A stretch of DNA of 64,000 bases, from positions 24,232 to 88,231 of the forward strand of contig NZ_PEBS01000019.1 of assembly GCF_002869965.1 (NCBI RefSeq). Direction: 5' to 3'. Under the pieces are notes generated by a model. The model was given only the letters and a program-made list of their open reading frames with translations. It searched no databases and was not told the origin of the DNA. Positions 9,843-19,285 of this stretch are shown here, in pieces; position 1 is the stretch's first letter; the number at the start of each line of letters is the position of its first letter. Made by a program: the position numbers and the translations under genes. This DNA is from Janthinobacterium sp. ROICE36. GTDB taxonomy: Bacteria; Pseudomonadota; Gammaproteobacteria; Burkholderiales; Burkholderiaceae_D.

Positions 9843-11297
9843 ATGCGCCTTCTGTCGATCAAATACCGCCTGCTCGTCCTCCTGACCCTGATCCTGGGAG
9901 CGGGCTTCATGACCACCAGCCTGGCCAGCTACCTGGCGTCGCGCCAGGCCATCGAGCATGGCATCGCCGACCAAACCTTGCCTTTAACGGGCGACAATAT
10001 TTATTCCGAAATCCAGAAAGACATGCTGCGTCCCGTCTTCATCTCGTCGCTGATGGCGCACGACACCTTCGTGCGCGACTGGATACTCGCCGGCGAAAAC
10101 AAGCCGGCGCAGATCGTGCGCTACCTGGCCGAAGTCAAGAAGAAATACGGCGCCATCACCAGCTTCCTCGTCTCGGACAAGAGCAGCAAATATTATTATG
10201 CTGAAGGCACCCTGAAATCCGTCAGCCCGGAAGCCAAGCGCGACCTCTGGTATTACCGCGTGCGCGCCATGGACAGCACCGATTATGAAACCAATGTCGA
10301 TGTGGACATGGCCAACCGTGACAGCATGACCATCTTCATCAACCATCGCGTGCTCGACTACGACGGCCAGTTCATCGGCGCCACCGGCATCGGCCTGACC
10401 CTGGCCACCATGAACCACATCATCGACCGCTACCAGGTGCGCTTCCACCGCAACATCTATTTTGTCGACGGCGCCGGCGCCCTGGTACTGGCGGGCAAGA
10501 CCATGCGCGAGGGTCACGACAACATCCGCAATTTGCCTGGCGTGGCCAGCATTGCCGAGCAGATCATCAACCACCAGAGCGCACCGACGCACCTGTCGTA
10601 CCAGCTGGGCCGAGCGCAAATCCTCGTCAACTCGCGTTTCATTCCCGAGCTGGGCTGGTATCTGGTGGTCGAGCAGAATGTCAGCGACGACGTCAAGTCG
10701 CTGCAGGGCGTGTTCATCCTGAATCTGGCCATCAGCTTTGGCGTCACCCTGCTGGTACTGGTGCTGACCCTGCTGACGGTGAACCGCTACCAGCGCCGCA
10801 TCGAACGCATCGCCTCGACGGATGCGCTGACCGGGCTATTGAACCGCCAATCGCTGGAATTGCTGTTCCAGCGCGCCATGCTCTTGTCCAAGCGCACGGC
10901 GCAACCGATGTCGACCATCCTGTTCGACATCGATTTCTTCAAGCGCGTCAATGATACCCACGGCCACCTGTGGGGCGACAAGGTCATCCGTGGCGTGGCG
11001 GACGTGGCGCGCGCCACCGTGCGCGAAAGCGACGTCATCACGCGCTGGGGCGGCGAGGAATACCTGGTACTGCTGAATAACTGCAGCCTGGCGCAGGCGA
11101 TGGAAGTGGCGGAAAACCTGCGCGCCGCCGTCGAGCAGCACGATTTCGGCCTGCCGGCGCCGCGCGTACCCGTGACGATCAGCCTGGGCGTGGCCGAATG
11201 CCGGCTCGACGAAAGCGAATCAGCCTTCTTTTCGCGCGCCGACAGCGCCCTGTATCAGGCGAAACAACAGGGACGCAACGGCGTGCACGCGGCCTGA
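9843..11297 (+). CDS. Membrane-bound diguanylate cyclase (sensor plus GGDEF)
   Basis: A 484-residue signalling protein: a transmembrane helix at about residues 8-28, a periplasmic sensor region of about 250 residues of the Cache type, a second helix near 288-310, then a C-terminal GGDEF domain. The active site is the GGEEY variant in RWGGEEYLVLL, which keeps the catalytic acidic residues. RESD, five residues before it, matches the RxxD product-inhibition site. It should make c-di-GMP. ATG 9843 is chosen over an upstream TTG because it precedes MRLLSIKYRLLVLL; neither has a strong ribosome binding site. Confidence 0.9.
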   Translation: MRLLSIKYRLLVLLTLILGAGFMTTSLASYLASRQAIEHGIADQTLPLTGDNIYSEIQKDMLRPVFISSLMAHDTFVRDWILAGENKPAQIVRYLAEVKKKYGAITSFLVSDKSSKYYYAEGTLKSVSPEAKRDLWYYRVRAMDSTDYETNVDVDMANRDSMTIFINHRVLDYDGQFIGATGIGLTLATMNHIIDRYQVRFHRNIYFVDGAGALVLAGKTMREGHDNIRNLPGVASIAEQIINHQSAPTHLSYQLGRAQILVNSRFIPELGWYLVVEQNVSDDVKSLQGVFILNLAISFGVTLLVLVLTLLTVNRYQRRIERIASTDALTGLLNRQSLELLFQRAMLLSKRTAQPMSTILFDIDFFKRVNDTHGHLWGDKVIRGVADVARATVRESDVITRWGGEEYLVLLNNCSLAQAMEVAENLRAAVEQHDFGLPAPRVPVTISLGVAECRLDESESAFFSRADSALYQAKQQGRNGVHAA

Positions 11298-11298
11298 T

Positions 11299-12126
11299 TC
11301 ATTGCCCGCGCTTGCGCCTGGCCAGATCTTGCGTGGGCACCACCAGCGCCCGGTACAACTCGCCCGTGGCAGCATCCCAGCTTTGCACCACCTGCTGCTG
11401 GCGTTGCACAGTGGCGGCATCGCCCCGTGCGATGGGGCCGGAGAGCGCGGGCGCGGCGCCCAGGCGAAACACATTGGCCACCGCTTCCGTCACCAAAGGC
11501 TGGGCCAGCTCGCGCGCCACCGGCTCGGGAATGCCAGCCGCCTGGTAGGCGCGCAGCGCGGCATCGAGCACTGTCACCAGATAATTACTGGCAAACACGG
11601 CAGCGGCGTGATACAGGGTCTTGGCGGCCGGATCGATGGGCACGGGACGCGCACCGATGGCGGTCAAGGCTGGCGTGAGGAAGGCCAGCGCCAGCGGATC
11701 GCCTTCGACGCCGCAAAACGTGCCCTCAAAGGTGGCTGCCACCTGCTGCGGGTCGGCAAAGCTGCGGATCGGGTGCGCGCTGGCGACAAAAGCGCCGGCC
11801 TGCGTGGCGGCCAGCAGCACGTTCGAGGCCAGCGCGCCGCTGCAGTGAAACACGATGACGCCCGCCTGGCGTCCTTCGGCCACCAGCGCCGCGCAGGCCG
11901 GGCCAATCTGATCGTCGGCCACGGCCAGCATGGTGACGTCGGCGCGCCGCAAGGCCGCATAACTGGCGACGGGGGTGCCGGCGCCCATGAATGCCACGGC
12001 CGATTGCGCCGACGCCATCGAGCGCGTCAGCACGTCCTGCACGGCGATACCCTCCGCGCCGGCGAACAAACGGCCCAGCACGCGGCCCACGTGGCCGGCG
12101 CCGATGATATTCAGGGTGACGTCCAT
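11299..12126 (-). CDS. Rossmann-fold protein with DUF2520 domain
   Basis: A 275-residue protein with an N-terminal dinucleotide-binding motif (LNIIGAGHVGRVLGRLF) and a C-terminal helical DUF2520 domain (KTLYHAAAVFASNYLVTVLDAAL), related to beta-hydroxyacid dehydrogenases and ketopantoate/F420-dependent reductases. The substrate is unknown. It is the last gene of a minus-strand run (aminopeptidase, small protein, MgtC-like, DUF924, this gene) with gaps of only a few bases, so probably cotranscribed. Confidence 0.8.
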   Translation of the reverse strand: MDVTLNIIGAGHVGRVLGRLFAGAEGIAVQDVLTRSMASAQSAVAFMGAGTPVASYAALRRADVTMLAVADDQIGPACAALVAEGRQAGVIVFHCSGALASNVLLAATQAGAFVASAHPIRSFADPQQVAATFEGTFCGVEGDPLALAFLTPALTAIGARPVPIDPAAKTLYHAAAVFASNYLVTVLDAALRAYQAAGIPEPVARELAQPLVTEAVANVFRLGAAPALSGPIARGDAATVQRQQQVVQSWDAATGELYRALVVPTQDLARRKRGQ

Positions 12127-12132
12127 GGCTGC

Positions 12133-12714
12133 CTAGAAGCGGGAACCGGGCTGGCGCAGGAATTCCACCTCTTGCGGCGTAGAGGGCCGACCGAGAATGG
12201 CGTTACGGTGGGGGAAGCGGCCAAAGCGGGCGATCACCTCCTGGTGCCGCTGCGCATAATCGAGCATGCCGTCAAAACCGGGCTGCGCCTGCGACAGCAG
12301 CTGGAACAGCTCGACGGCGCGCGCCTGCATGGCCAGGTCTTCCGCGTGTTCGAACGGCAGGTAGGCGAAGGCGCGCAGCATCGGCGGCAGCTGCCGGTCC
12401 TGCCCTGCGTCCGTCAAGGCGACGGCCAGCGCCAGCGCCTGGGCGTCGCCGGCAAACGCGCGCGGCGTGCCCCGATGCACATTGCGCGTAAACTGATCGA
12501 GCACGATGAGGCGCGCCAGCGCGCCATGCGGTGTCGCGTCCCACGCGCGCAAGCCGCCCTCGATGGCGGCATCGATCAGCGCGCCGAAACGCGCGCGTAT
12601 CTGCGCGTCGAAGGCGTCATCCTTGCGGAACCATTCCACGCGCGACTGTCCGTAATCAGGGTTGTCTGGCGGCAGAAACCAGAAATCGAGTACGTCTTGG
12701 GCTTGTACATCCAT
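12133..12714 (-). CDS. DUF924 family protein
   Basis: A 193-residue soluble helical protein. Family hallmarks are VLDFWFLPPDNPDYGQSRVEWFRKDDAFD at the start and the later LIVLDQFTRNVHRGTPRAF, PFEHAEDLAMQ and RFGRFPHRNAILGR. Biochemical role unknown. Two in-frame ATGs are six bases apart. The second (12714) is chosen because GAGAGG is then six bases upstream, while the first ATG would abut it. Confidence 0.85.
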   Translation of the reverse strand: MDVQAQDVLDFWFLPPDNPDYGQSRVEWFRKDDAFDAQIRARFGALIDAAIEGGLRAWDATPHGALARLIVLDQFTRNVHRGTPRAFAGDAQALALAVALTDAGQDRQLPPMLRAFAYLPFEHAEDLAMQARAVELFQLLSQAQPGFDGMLDYAQRHQEVIARFGRFPHRNAILGRPSTPQEVEFLRQPGSRF

Positions 12715-12736
12715 GTCCATCCTCTCAGCATCCAGA

Positions 12737-13477
12737 TCAATTGCGGGCATGCGACAGCTGGAAGCCGGCGATGCCTTCGAAGGCGGCCAGTTCGGCCGAC
12801 ATGGCCGACAGGCTGGCGCCCGTGTTCTTGCCATGCGCGATGGCGACAAAGCGCCATTCCTGCATGCCGTCGGTGCTGCCGATGGTCAGCGAGCCGCCGG
12901 CGATGTCGTAGCCGCGCTTGGCGGCCATGCGCCGCAGCGCATCTTCGCGCGGCACAAACCCGTGCTTGAAGCGCATGGTGATGGCCACTGCGTGGCGCGA
13001 CGGCAGCCAGTTCTCCAATTTTGACAGAAAAATCATCGCCATCGCGCACAGGAAGGCCAGGCCCATGGCCGACAGATAAAAGCCGATGCCGACCATGATG
13101 CCGATCACGGACGAAGCCCAGATCGAGGCAGCCGTCGTCAGGCCGCTGATATTGAAACCCTCGCGCATGATGACGCCGGCGCCCAGAAAGCCCACGCCCG
13201 TGACGATGCCCTGGATGACGCGCGTGGGGTCGCTGCCGACGATGGCGCCATGGCCGCCGTACCAGAACTCCGGATAGCCGCCCAGCACCGTCAGCGCGGC
13301 CGAGGCCATGCAGACCAGGCTGTAGGTGCGCATGCCCGCTGCGCGCCCGTGATACGAGCGTTCATAGCCCACCAGCAAGCCCAGCAGCAGCGCACCCAGC
13401 AAATTCAGCAGGATCACGCCATTCGTCGCCAGCTCGGCCGGCGACCAGTAGGCGCGCAGGAAGTCGATCGTCGGCAT
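12737..13477 (-). CDS. MgtC/SapB family membrane protein
   Basis: A 246-residue protein. The N-terminal 150 residues carry about five hydrophobic segments with the family signature (GLLVGYERSYHGRAAGMRTYSLVCMASA, GVGFLGAGVIMREG, LTTAASIWASSVIGI), followed by a cytosolic C-terminal domain of ACT-like size. MgtC relatives are linked to Mg2+ limitation and control of the F-type ATPase, but many homologues have other, unknown roles. It follows the 82-residue gene directly. Confidence 0.88.
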   Translation of the reverse strand: MPTIDFLRAYWSPAELATNGVILLNLLGALLLGLLVGYERSYHGRAAGMRTYSLVCMASAALTVLGGYPEFWYGGHGAIVGSDPTRVIQGIVTGVGFLGAGVIMREGFNISGLTTAASIWASSVIGIMVGIGFYLSAMGLAFLCAMAMIFLSKLENWLPSRHAVAITMRFKHGFVPREDALRRMAAKRGYDIAGGSLTIGSTDGMQEWRFVAIAHGKNTGASLSAMSAELAAFEGIAGFQLSHARN

Positions 13478-13726
13478 CTAGGGCTTTTTCGTCAGCTGCT
13501 TTTCAAACGCCACATCGAGCTTGCTGACGCGGCGCGCCTTTTGCGGTCCCAGGCCATTCACGAAGGCGACAAAAGCGTCCAGTTCCAGCGGTGGACACAG
13601 GGGCGGCAAGCCCGGGCCTTCGGTCAGGAAAAACAGTTCATCGCCCGTGCGCGCCATCGTGTAGAGGCGGTGGCCGGTGCGTTCCTTGAGCCGCTCGATG
13701 GCCGAGGTGGCGCGGGTCGAGCGCAT
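13478..13726 (-). CDS. Hypothetical protein, 82 residues, coupled to the aminopeptidase gene
   Basis: A small soluble protein (MRSTRATSAIERLKERTGHRLYTMARTG...). Its ATG shares a base with the stop codon of the upstream aminopeptidase (TGATG), so it is very likely translated by coupling. It looks like a conserved short protein in which a hydrophobic strand (ELFFLTEGPGLPPL) precedes an acidic helix, but I cannot name a family. Longer in-frame starts would run inside the aminopeptidase gene and are rejected. Confidence 0.65.
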   Translation of the reverse strand: MRSTRATSAIERLKERTGHRLYTMARTGDELFFLTEGPGLPPLCPPLELDAFVAFVNGLGPQKARRVSKLDVAFEKQLTKKP

Positions 13727-15546
13727 CAGATGGCTCCCGTGCGCTGTTCCAGCCACGCAAGCGCGTCGCCCGCCAAGTGCGGCGCCAGGCGCGCGCGCAC
13801 GGTGGCGTGGTAGTCGTTCAGCCAGGCCGCCTCGTCGTCGCGCAACAGCGACCGCTCGACGCAGCGCGTGTCGATCGGGCACAGGGTCAATGTTTCGAAA
13901 CGGAGAAATTCACCGAACTGCGTTGTCCCCGCGGGAACCGCTGGTACATTCAGCACCAGGTTCTCGATGCGAATGCCCCACTGGCCGGGACGGTAGATGC
14001 CCGGTTCGATGGAAGTGATCATGCCTATCTCCATGGCTGTCTGCGGCTCCGGCATGGCGGACTGGGAAATCGATTGCGGGCCTTCATGGACGTTCAGGAA
14101 AAAGCCCACGCCGTGGCCCGTGCCGTGGCCAAAATCGATGCCCTCGGCCCACAGCGGTGCGCGGGCGATGGCATCTAACATGGGCGACTTCACGCCGCGC
14201 GGGAACTGCGCGCGCGACAGGGCGATTATGCTGCGCAAGACCAGGGTGAAATCGCGCTTGTGCTCAGCGGTGATCGTGCCAACGGGGACCACGCGCGTGA
14301 TATCCGTGGTGCCGCCCAGGTACTGGCCGCCCGAATCGATCAGCAGCAAGCCGTCGCCTTCGATGGTCGCCTCGCTGCCCGCATTCGCGTGGTAATGCAT
14401 GATGGCGCCGTGCGCGTTGAAGCCGGCGATGGTGCCGAAACTGGGGCTCACAAAATGCGCACGGCGCGCGCGGCATGCCGTCAGGTGTTCATCGACGCCG
14501 ATTTCCGTCAAGGGCGCGCGCTGCGGGTCGGCCAGGGTGCTGTCGAGCCAGCTGAAAAATTCGCACAGGGCGGCGCCATCCTGCTCCATGGTAGCGCGCA
14601 CGTGCGCCGCTTCGCTCGCCGTTTTGCGCGACTTGGCCAGGGTGGTCGGATTGATCGCTTCCACCACCGGCACCGATTCAGGCACGGCCTGGCGCGTGCC
14701 GAATGTGATGCGGCGCGGGTCCAGCAGCAAGGTGGCGCCGGCAGGCAGCTCCCCCAGCGCGGCCGCTGTACGCTCATACGCTGCCACGTCCACGCCTTGG
14801 CTCTCCAGCGTGGCGCGCAGGATAGCGGGCAGCTTGCCGTCGGCCACGAACAGGGTGGCGCGCTCCGGGCCCACCAGCGCATGCGCGAGGAAGACGGGGT
14901 TGTAGCTCACGTCGGCGCCGCGCACGTTGAACAGCCAGGCGATATCGTCGAGGGTGGAAATGACATGGTGGCTGGCGCCGTGCGCCGCCATGCCGGCGCG
15001 CAGGACCGCCAGTTTTTCAATGCGCGACAGGGCCGGATACGCCGCCGCATGTTCCACCACAGGTGCGGCCGGCATGGCGGGCCGCTGCGGCCACACGGCT
15101 TGCAGCAGGTCGGTATCGGTGCGCAAGGTCACCTGCGCGCCCAGCGCCTGCTGCAGCAGGCGCGCGTTGGACAGGCCCAGCACGGTGCCATCGACGGCCA
15201 CCGTCTGCCCCGGCTGCATGGTCTCGCCCAGCCAGTCGATATACAGCACGCTGGCGCCGGACGGAATTTTTTTCAGGACGATGCCGCTGCCGGCCAGTTC
15301 CGTCTCCGCCTGCTCCCAGTAACGGCCATCGGTCCACACGCCGGCGAAATCCTGCGTCACGACCAGGGTGCCGACCGACCCCGTAAAGCCGGACAGCCAC
15401 TCGCGGCCCTGCCAGCGCGCCGGCAGGTACTCGGACAGATGCGGGTCGGCCGAGGGCACGATGCAGGCGTCGATGTGCTGCGCGCGCATGGCGCTGCGCA
15501 GTTGCGACAAACGGGAGGCGGGATTGGATTGGTCAGGTGTCTGCAT
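13726..15546 (-). CDS. Xaa-Pro aminopeptidase (M24B family)
   Basis: A 606-residue cytosolic metallopeptidase of the long, three-domain type. Two creatinase-like N-terminal domains (about 1-300) are followed by a pita-bread catalytic domain. Metal-ligand motifs are visible: LLLIDSGGQYLGGTTDITR (two aspartates), GTGHGVGFFLNVHEGP (histidine) and ITSIEPGIYRPGQWGIRIEN (two glutamates). It removes N-terminal residues preceding proline. ATG 15546 gives the expected N-terminus; the ribosome binding site is weak. First gene of a five-gene minus-strand run. Confidence 0.92.
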   Translation of the reverse strand: MQTPDQSNPASRLSQLRSAMRAQHIDACIVPSADPHLSEYLPARWQGREWLSGFTGSVGTLVVTQDFAGVWTDGRYWEQAETELAGSGIVLKKIPSGASVLYIDWLGETMQPGQTVAVDGTVLGLSNARLLQQALGAQVTLRTDTDLLQAVWPQRPAMPAAPVVEHAAAYPALSRIEKLAVLRAGMAAHGASHHVISTLDDIAWLFNVRGADVSYNPVFLAHALVGPERATLFVADGKLPAILRATLESQGVDVAAYERTAAALGELPAGATLLLDPRRITFGTRQAVPESVPVVEAINPTTLAKSRKTASEAAHVRATMEQDGAALCEFFSWLDSTLADPQRAPLTEIGVDEHLTACRARRAHFVSPSFGTIAGFNAHGAIMHYHANAGSEATIEGDGLLLIDSGGQYLGGTTDITRVVPVGTITAEHKRDFTLVLRSIIALSRAQFPRGVKSPMLDAIARAPLWAEGIDFGHGTGHGVGFFLNVHEGPQSISQSAMPEPQTAMEIGMITSIEPGIYRPGQWGIRIENLVLNVPAVPAGTTQFGEFLRFETLTLCPIDTRCVERSLLRDDEAAWLNDYHATVRARLAPHLAGDALAWLEQRTGAI

Positions 15547-15626
15547 GGGGCCGAAAAAAGGGTGCCGGGAAGTGCCTATGATACCGCGATTAGGCCGGCG
15601 CTTGCAGGCTGTTCGGCGGCGCGGCC

Positions 15627-16325
15627 TCATTCTGCATCATCGGCCTCGTAGCGGCGCAAGCCTTCCAGGTCCAGCACGCGGATGCCGCCGTAATCGAGGC
15701 GCAGCAAGCCCTTTTTTTCCAGTACCTGCAGAGCCTGGTTGGCGCGCTGGCGCGAGGAGCCGGACAACAGGCCGATTTCTTCCTGCGACAGCTGCACCAG
15801 CGTCTCCACGCCCGGGTACAGGTGCGAATTGAACATTGAGGCCAGGCAGCGCGCCACGCGCGTGTTCAGGTCCAGCAGGCGCTCGTTTTCCACCATGCCG
15901 ATGAACTGGCCCAGGCGCTCGTTGAGCTGCATCAGCAGGAAGCGCGTGAATGGCAGACTCGTTTCCAGCAGCCAGTGGAAGGTGGCGCCGGGCAGGCGCG
16001 CCACGCGCGTGTCGCGCAGGGCCATGGTGTCGTATTTGCGGATTTCGTTTTTCAGCAGCGAGCCTTCGCCAAACCAGCTGCCGGGCGGCACGCCGATGAA
16101 GGTCATGGCCTTGCCGGAAGCAGAAAAATTATTCATCTTGACCATGCCGCTGATGACGCCGATCCAGTTGTCCACCGGCTCGCCCTTGCGGCAGACAAAG
16201 CCGCCTTTCGGCACGAAGGTTTCAAACACGTCCGCCTCGACGCGGGCCATTTGCACGGGATCGAGCAGCTGCGCCCAGTTGGCCGCGCGCACGGCATCCT
16301 TCAGACTAATATCAGGGTAGGTCAT
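15627..16325 (-). CDS. Crp/Fnr family transcriptional regulator
   Basis: A 232-residue regulator: cyclic-nucleotide-binding-type beta-roll at about 20-140 (FVPKGGFVCRKGEPVDNWIGVISGMVK), a dimerisation helix, then a winged helix with recognition segment LSQEEIGLLSGSSRQRANQALQVLEKKGLL. There is no N-terminal cysteine cluster, so it is not an oxygen-sensing FNR proper, and its ligand is unknown. Divergent from the acyl-CoA ligase of the Liv-type cluster, which it may control. ATG 16325 lies inside a palindromic element; an alternative ATG at 16340 would add five residues. Confidence 0.88.
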   Translation of the reverse strand: MTYPDISLKDAVRAANWAQLLDPVQMARVEADVFETFVPKGGFVCRKGEPVDNWIGVISGMVKMNNFSASGKAMTFIGVPPGSWFGEGSLLKNEIRKYDTMALRDTRVARLPGATFHWLLETSLPFTRFLLMQLNERLGQFIGMVENERLLDLNTRVARCLASMFNSHLYPGVETLVQLSQEEIGLLSGSSRQRANQALQVLEKKGLLRLDYGGIRVLDLEGLRRYEADDAE

Positions 16326-16408
16326 TGTGCAATGCACCATCAAAAAGTGGGTAAATGTCCCCGAAAAGACAACTCGGTAAACTAACGCAAGCTACTATCA
16401 TTGCACAA
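16325..16408. promoter_or_regulatory. Inverted pair of TTGTGCAATG elements in the divergent promoter
   Basis: TTGTGCAATG at 16325-16334 is repeated in perfect inverse as CATTGCACAA at 16399-16408. The first copy also forms part of the palindrome GTGCAATGCAC (16327-16337). They flank the region from which the Crp/Fnr gene and the ligase-Liv cluster must be transcribed. The copy over the regulator's start codon suggests autoregulation (inference). Confidence 0.4.
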
Positions 16409-16480
16409 ACGCCTTACACATAAAAACACAGAGCGCCATCCAACGAGGTGGAGCCTGAGACAAGCAACAGGGAGACACTG

Positions 16481-18436
16481 GTGCAAACGACTACCACAGC
16501 AGCGATACCGACTTTTCCGCGGCGCTTATTGCAACACGCGACAGTACGATCCGACAAGCCCGCATTTCGCGAAAAACACCTGGGCATCTGGCAAACCTGG
16601 TCCTGGCTGGAGGTCAACGACGAGGTGCGCGCCCTGGCCTGCGGTCTGGCTGCCATCGGCTTCCAGCGCGGCATGAATCTGGCCATCATTGGCGACAACC
16701 GTCCCCGCCTGTACTGGGCCATGCTGGCCGCGCAAAGCCTGGGCGGCGTACCCGTGCCTCTGTACCAGGATGCGCCGGCCGCCGACATGGCCTATGTGCT
16801 GCAGGATGCGGAAATCCGCTACGCCATCGTCGAAGACCAGGAGCAGGTCGACAAGCTGCTCGAACTCAAGGCCCTGTATCCGCACATCGTCCACATCGCC
16901 TATGACGATGAGCGGGGCATGCGCCACTACCGCCAGCCCGAGCTGATGTCCTTTGCCGCCCTGCAGGTGCTGGGCAGGGCCTATGACCGCGAACATCCAG
17001 GCTTTTTCGAAGCCGCAGTGGCAGCGGGCCAAGGTAGTGACTCCGCCGTGATCCTGTACACCTCCGGCACCACGGGTAAACCGAAGGGTGTATGCCAGAC
17101 CCATACGGCGCTGCTGGCCGCAGGCGAAGGCGGCGTGGCCTTCGACAAGCTCACCGACAACGAAGACATTCTGTCCTATCTGCCCATGGCGTGGGTGGGC
17201 GACTGCCTGTTTTCGCTGGCGCAGGCCATGGTGGCCGGCTTCACCGTCAATTGCCCCGAATCGGGCGACACGGTGATGATCGACATGCGCGAAATCGGCC
17301 CCACCTGCTACTTTGCGCCGCCACGCGTGTTCGAGAACATGCTCACCAGCGTGATGATACGCATGGAGGACGCCAGCAGCATCAAGCGCCACATGTTCAG
17401 CCATTTCATGGACGTGGCCAAGCGCTGCGGCGCGCAAATTTTAGATGGCAAGCGCGTGTCGCTGGTGGACCGCCTCAGCTACAAATTGGGCGAGCTGCTC
17501 GTCTACGGCCCCCTGAAAAACGTGTTGGGGCTGACGCGCGTGCGCGTCGCCTACACGGCCGGCGCCGCCATCGGCCCCGACCTGCTCCGCTTCTACCGCT
17601 CCATCGGCGTCAACCTCAAGCAACTGTACGGCTCCACCGAAACCTGCGCCTATGTGTGTCTGCAACCGGACGGCAATATCAAGTTTGACAGTGTCGGCTT
17701 GCCCGCGCCGGGGGTAGAAGTGAAGTTGGCGCAAAACGGCGAAGTGCTGGTCAAGTCGCCGGCCACCATGAGCGGCTACTTCAAGCGTCCCGATGCCACC
17801 GCCGAAGTGATCGATGCCGATGGCTACTTTCATACGGGCGACGCCGGTGTGTTCGACAGCGAAGGCCATTTGAAAATCATCGACCGCGCGGCCGATGTCG
17901 GCAAGCTGACCTGCGGCGCCATCTTCGCGCCCAACTACATCGAAAACAAGCTCAAGTTCTTCCCCTTCATCAAGGAGGTGGTGGCCTTCGGCCATGCGCG
18001 CGACCAGGTGTGTGCCTTCATCAATATCGATATCGAAGCGGTGGGCAACTGGTCGGAGCGGCGCGGTATCGCGTATGCAGGCTACACCGACCTGGCGGCG
18101 CGCGCAGAGACCTATGGCCTGATCCGCGACTGCATCGAGCAGGTCAACGCTGAACTGGCGGCCGACCCTTTGATGGATCGCACGCAGGTGCACCGCTTCC
18201 TGGTACTGCACAAGGAACTCGACCCGGACGACGACGAGCTGACCCGCACGCGCAAGGTACGCCGCAAATTCATCGCCGAAAAATACGCGGTACTCATTTC
18301 CGCCCTGTATGAAGGCAAGACCTCGCAGTTCATTGAGACCCAGGTCAAATTCGAGGATGGCCGCAGCGGTTCGACCAGCGCCGACCTGCAGATCTGGACC
18401 AGCAAAACGTATCCGGCCCTGGGCCTGGCTGCATGA
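16481..18436 (+). CDS. Long-chain-type acyl-CoA synthetase (AMP-forming)
   Basis: A 651-residue ANL-superfamily ligase. Core motifs: P-loop ILYTSGTTGKPKG (about residue 200), acyl/AMP motif LYGSTET, YFHTGDAGVF and the hinge/C-terminal region IIDRAADVGKLTCGAIFAPNYIENKL, as in long-chain fatty-acyl-CoA synthetases. It joins a carboxylic acid to CoA via an acyl-adenylate. GTG 16481 is chosen because AGGGAG lies 7 bp upstream; GTG 16448 is an alternative. It overlaps livG by four bases, so import and activation genes are coupled. The substrate cannot be told from the sequence. Confidence 0.88.
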   Translation: MQTTTTAAIPTFPRRLLQHATVRSDKPAFREKHLGIWQTWSWLEVNDEVRALACGLAAIGFQRGMNLAIIGDNRPRLYWAMLAAQSLGGVPVPLYQDAPAADMAYVLQDAEIRYAIVEDQEQVDKLLELKALYPHIVHIAYDDERGMRHYRQPELMSFAALQVLGRAYDREHPGFFEAAVAAGQGSDSAVILYTSGTTGKPKGVCQTHTALLAAGEGGVAFDKLTDNEDILSYLPMAWVGDCLFSLAQAMVAGFTVNCPESGDTVMIDMREIGPTCYFAPPRVFENMLTSVMIRMEDASSIKRHMFSHFMDVAKRCGAQILDGKRVSLVDRLSYKLGELLVYGPLKNVLGLTRVRVAYTAGAAIGPDLLRFYRSIGVNLKQLYGSTETCAYVCLQPDGNIKFDSVGLPAPGVEVKLAQNGEVLVKSPATMSGYFKRPDATAEVIDADGYFHTGDAGVFDSEGHLKIIDRAADVGKLTCGAIFAPNYIENKLKFFPFIKEVVAFGHARDQVCAFINIDIEAVGNWSERRGIAYAGYTDLAARAETYGLIRDCIEQVNAELAADPLMDRTQVHRFLVLHKELDPDDDELTRTRKVRRKFIAEKYAVLISALYEGKTSQFIETQVKFEDGRSGSTSADLQIWTSKTYPALGLAA

Positions 18437-19266
18437 TGGAGCACAGCACGATGCAAATGAATGAACCCGACGTCCACTTCGGCACGGCACGCAAGACCGG
18501 CCCCGTGATCCTCGACCTGAAAAACATCTCCCTGTCGTTCGGTGGCGTGAAAGCGCTGACCGACATTTCCTTCGACGTCAAACAGCACGAGATCCGCGCC
18601 ATCATCGGCCCGAACGGCGCCGGCAAGAGCTCGATGCTGAACGTGATCAATGGCGTGTACCGTCCGCAGCAGGGCGAGATCATTTATCGGGGCGAACACC
18701 GGCGCGGCATGGACTGCTACCAGGCTGCCAAGTCCGGCATCGCCCGCACCTTCCAGAACATCGCCCTTTTTAAAGGCATGACGGTGCTCGATAACATCAT
18801 GACGGGACGCAACCTGAAGATGAAGTCGAATTTTCTCTTGCAAGCCCTGTACTGGGGTCCGGCGCGGCGCGAGGAAATCGAGCACCGCAAGAAGGCCGAA
18901 GAGATCATCGACTTCCTGGAAATCCAGGCCATCCGCAAGACGCCCGTGGGGCGCCTGCCCTACGGCTTGCAAAAACGCGTGGAACTGGGACGCGCGCTGG
19001 TGGCCGAACCGGAAATTTTGCTGCTGGATGAACCGATGGCAGGCATGAACGTGGAAGAAAAGCAGGACATGTGTCGCTTTATCCTCGACGTCAACGACCA
19101 GCTGGGCACGACCATCGTGTTGATCGAGCACGACATGGGCGTGGTGATGGATATCTCCGACCGCGTGGTGGTGCTCGACTACGGCAAGAAGATCGGCGAC
19201 GGCACGCCCGACGAGGTGCGCAGCAACCAGGATGTCATCAACGCGTATTTGGGTGTCGCGCACTAG
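18433..19266 (+). CDS. livG: Branched-chain-amino-acid-type ABC transporter ATPase LivG
   Basis: A 277-residue ATPase with Walker A GPNGAGKSS, the LivG-type variant signature LPYGLQKRVELGRAL, Walker B ILLLDEPMAGMN and switch histidine IEHDMGVV. One of two ATPases powering the hydrophobic-amino-acid/carboxylate (HAAT) family importer encoded downstream. The ATG overlaps the stop of the ligase gene (ATGA). The symbol reflects family, not proven leucine transport. Confidence 0.92.
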   Translation: MMEHSTMQMNEPDVHFGTARKTGPVILDLKNISLSFGGVKALTDISFDVKQHEIRAIIGPNGAGKSSMLNVINGVYRPQQGEIIYRGEHRRGMDCYQAAKSGIARTFQNIALFKGMTVLDNIMTGRNLKMKSNFLLQALYWGPARREEIEHRKKAEEIIDFLEIQAIRKTPVGRLPYGLQKRVELGRALVAEPEILLLDEPMAGMNVEEKQDMCRFILDVNDQLGTTIVLIEHDMGVVMDISDRVVVLDYGKKIGDGTPDEVRSNQDVINAYLGVAH

Positions 19267-19285
19267 CACCAGACAAGGGATAGCA

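Noticed and set aside
11302..12969. 555-codon plus-strand open frame
   Set aside because: Antisense to the DUF2520, DUF924 and MgtC genes; its product is Arg/Gly/His-rich with no domain and no ribosome binding site, an artefact of high GC.
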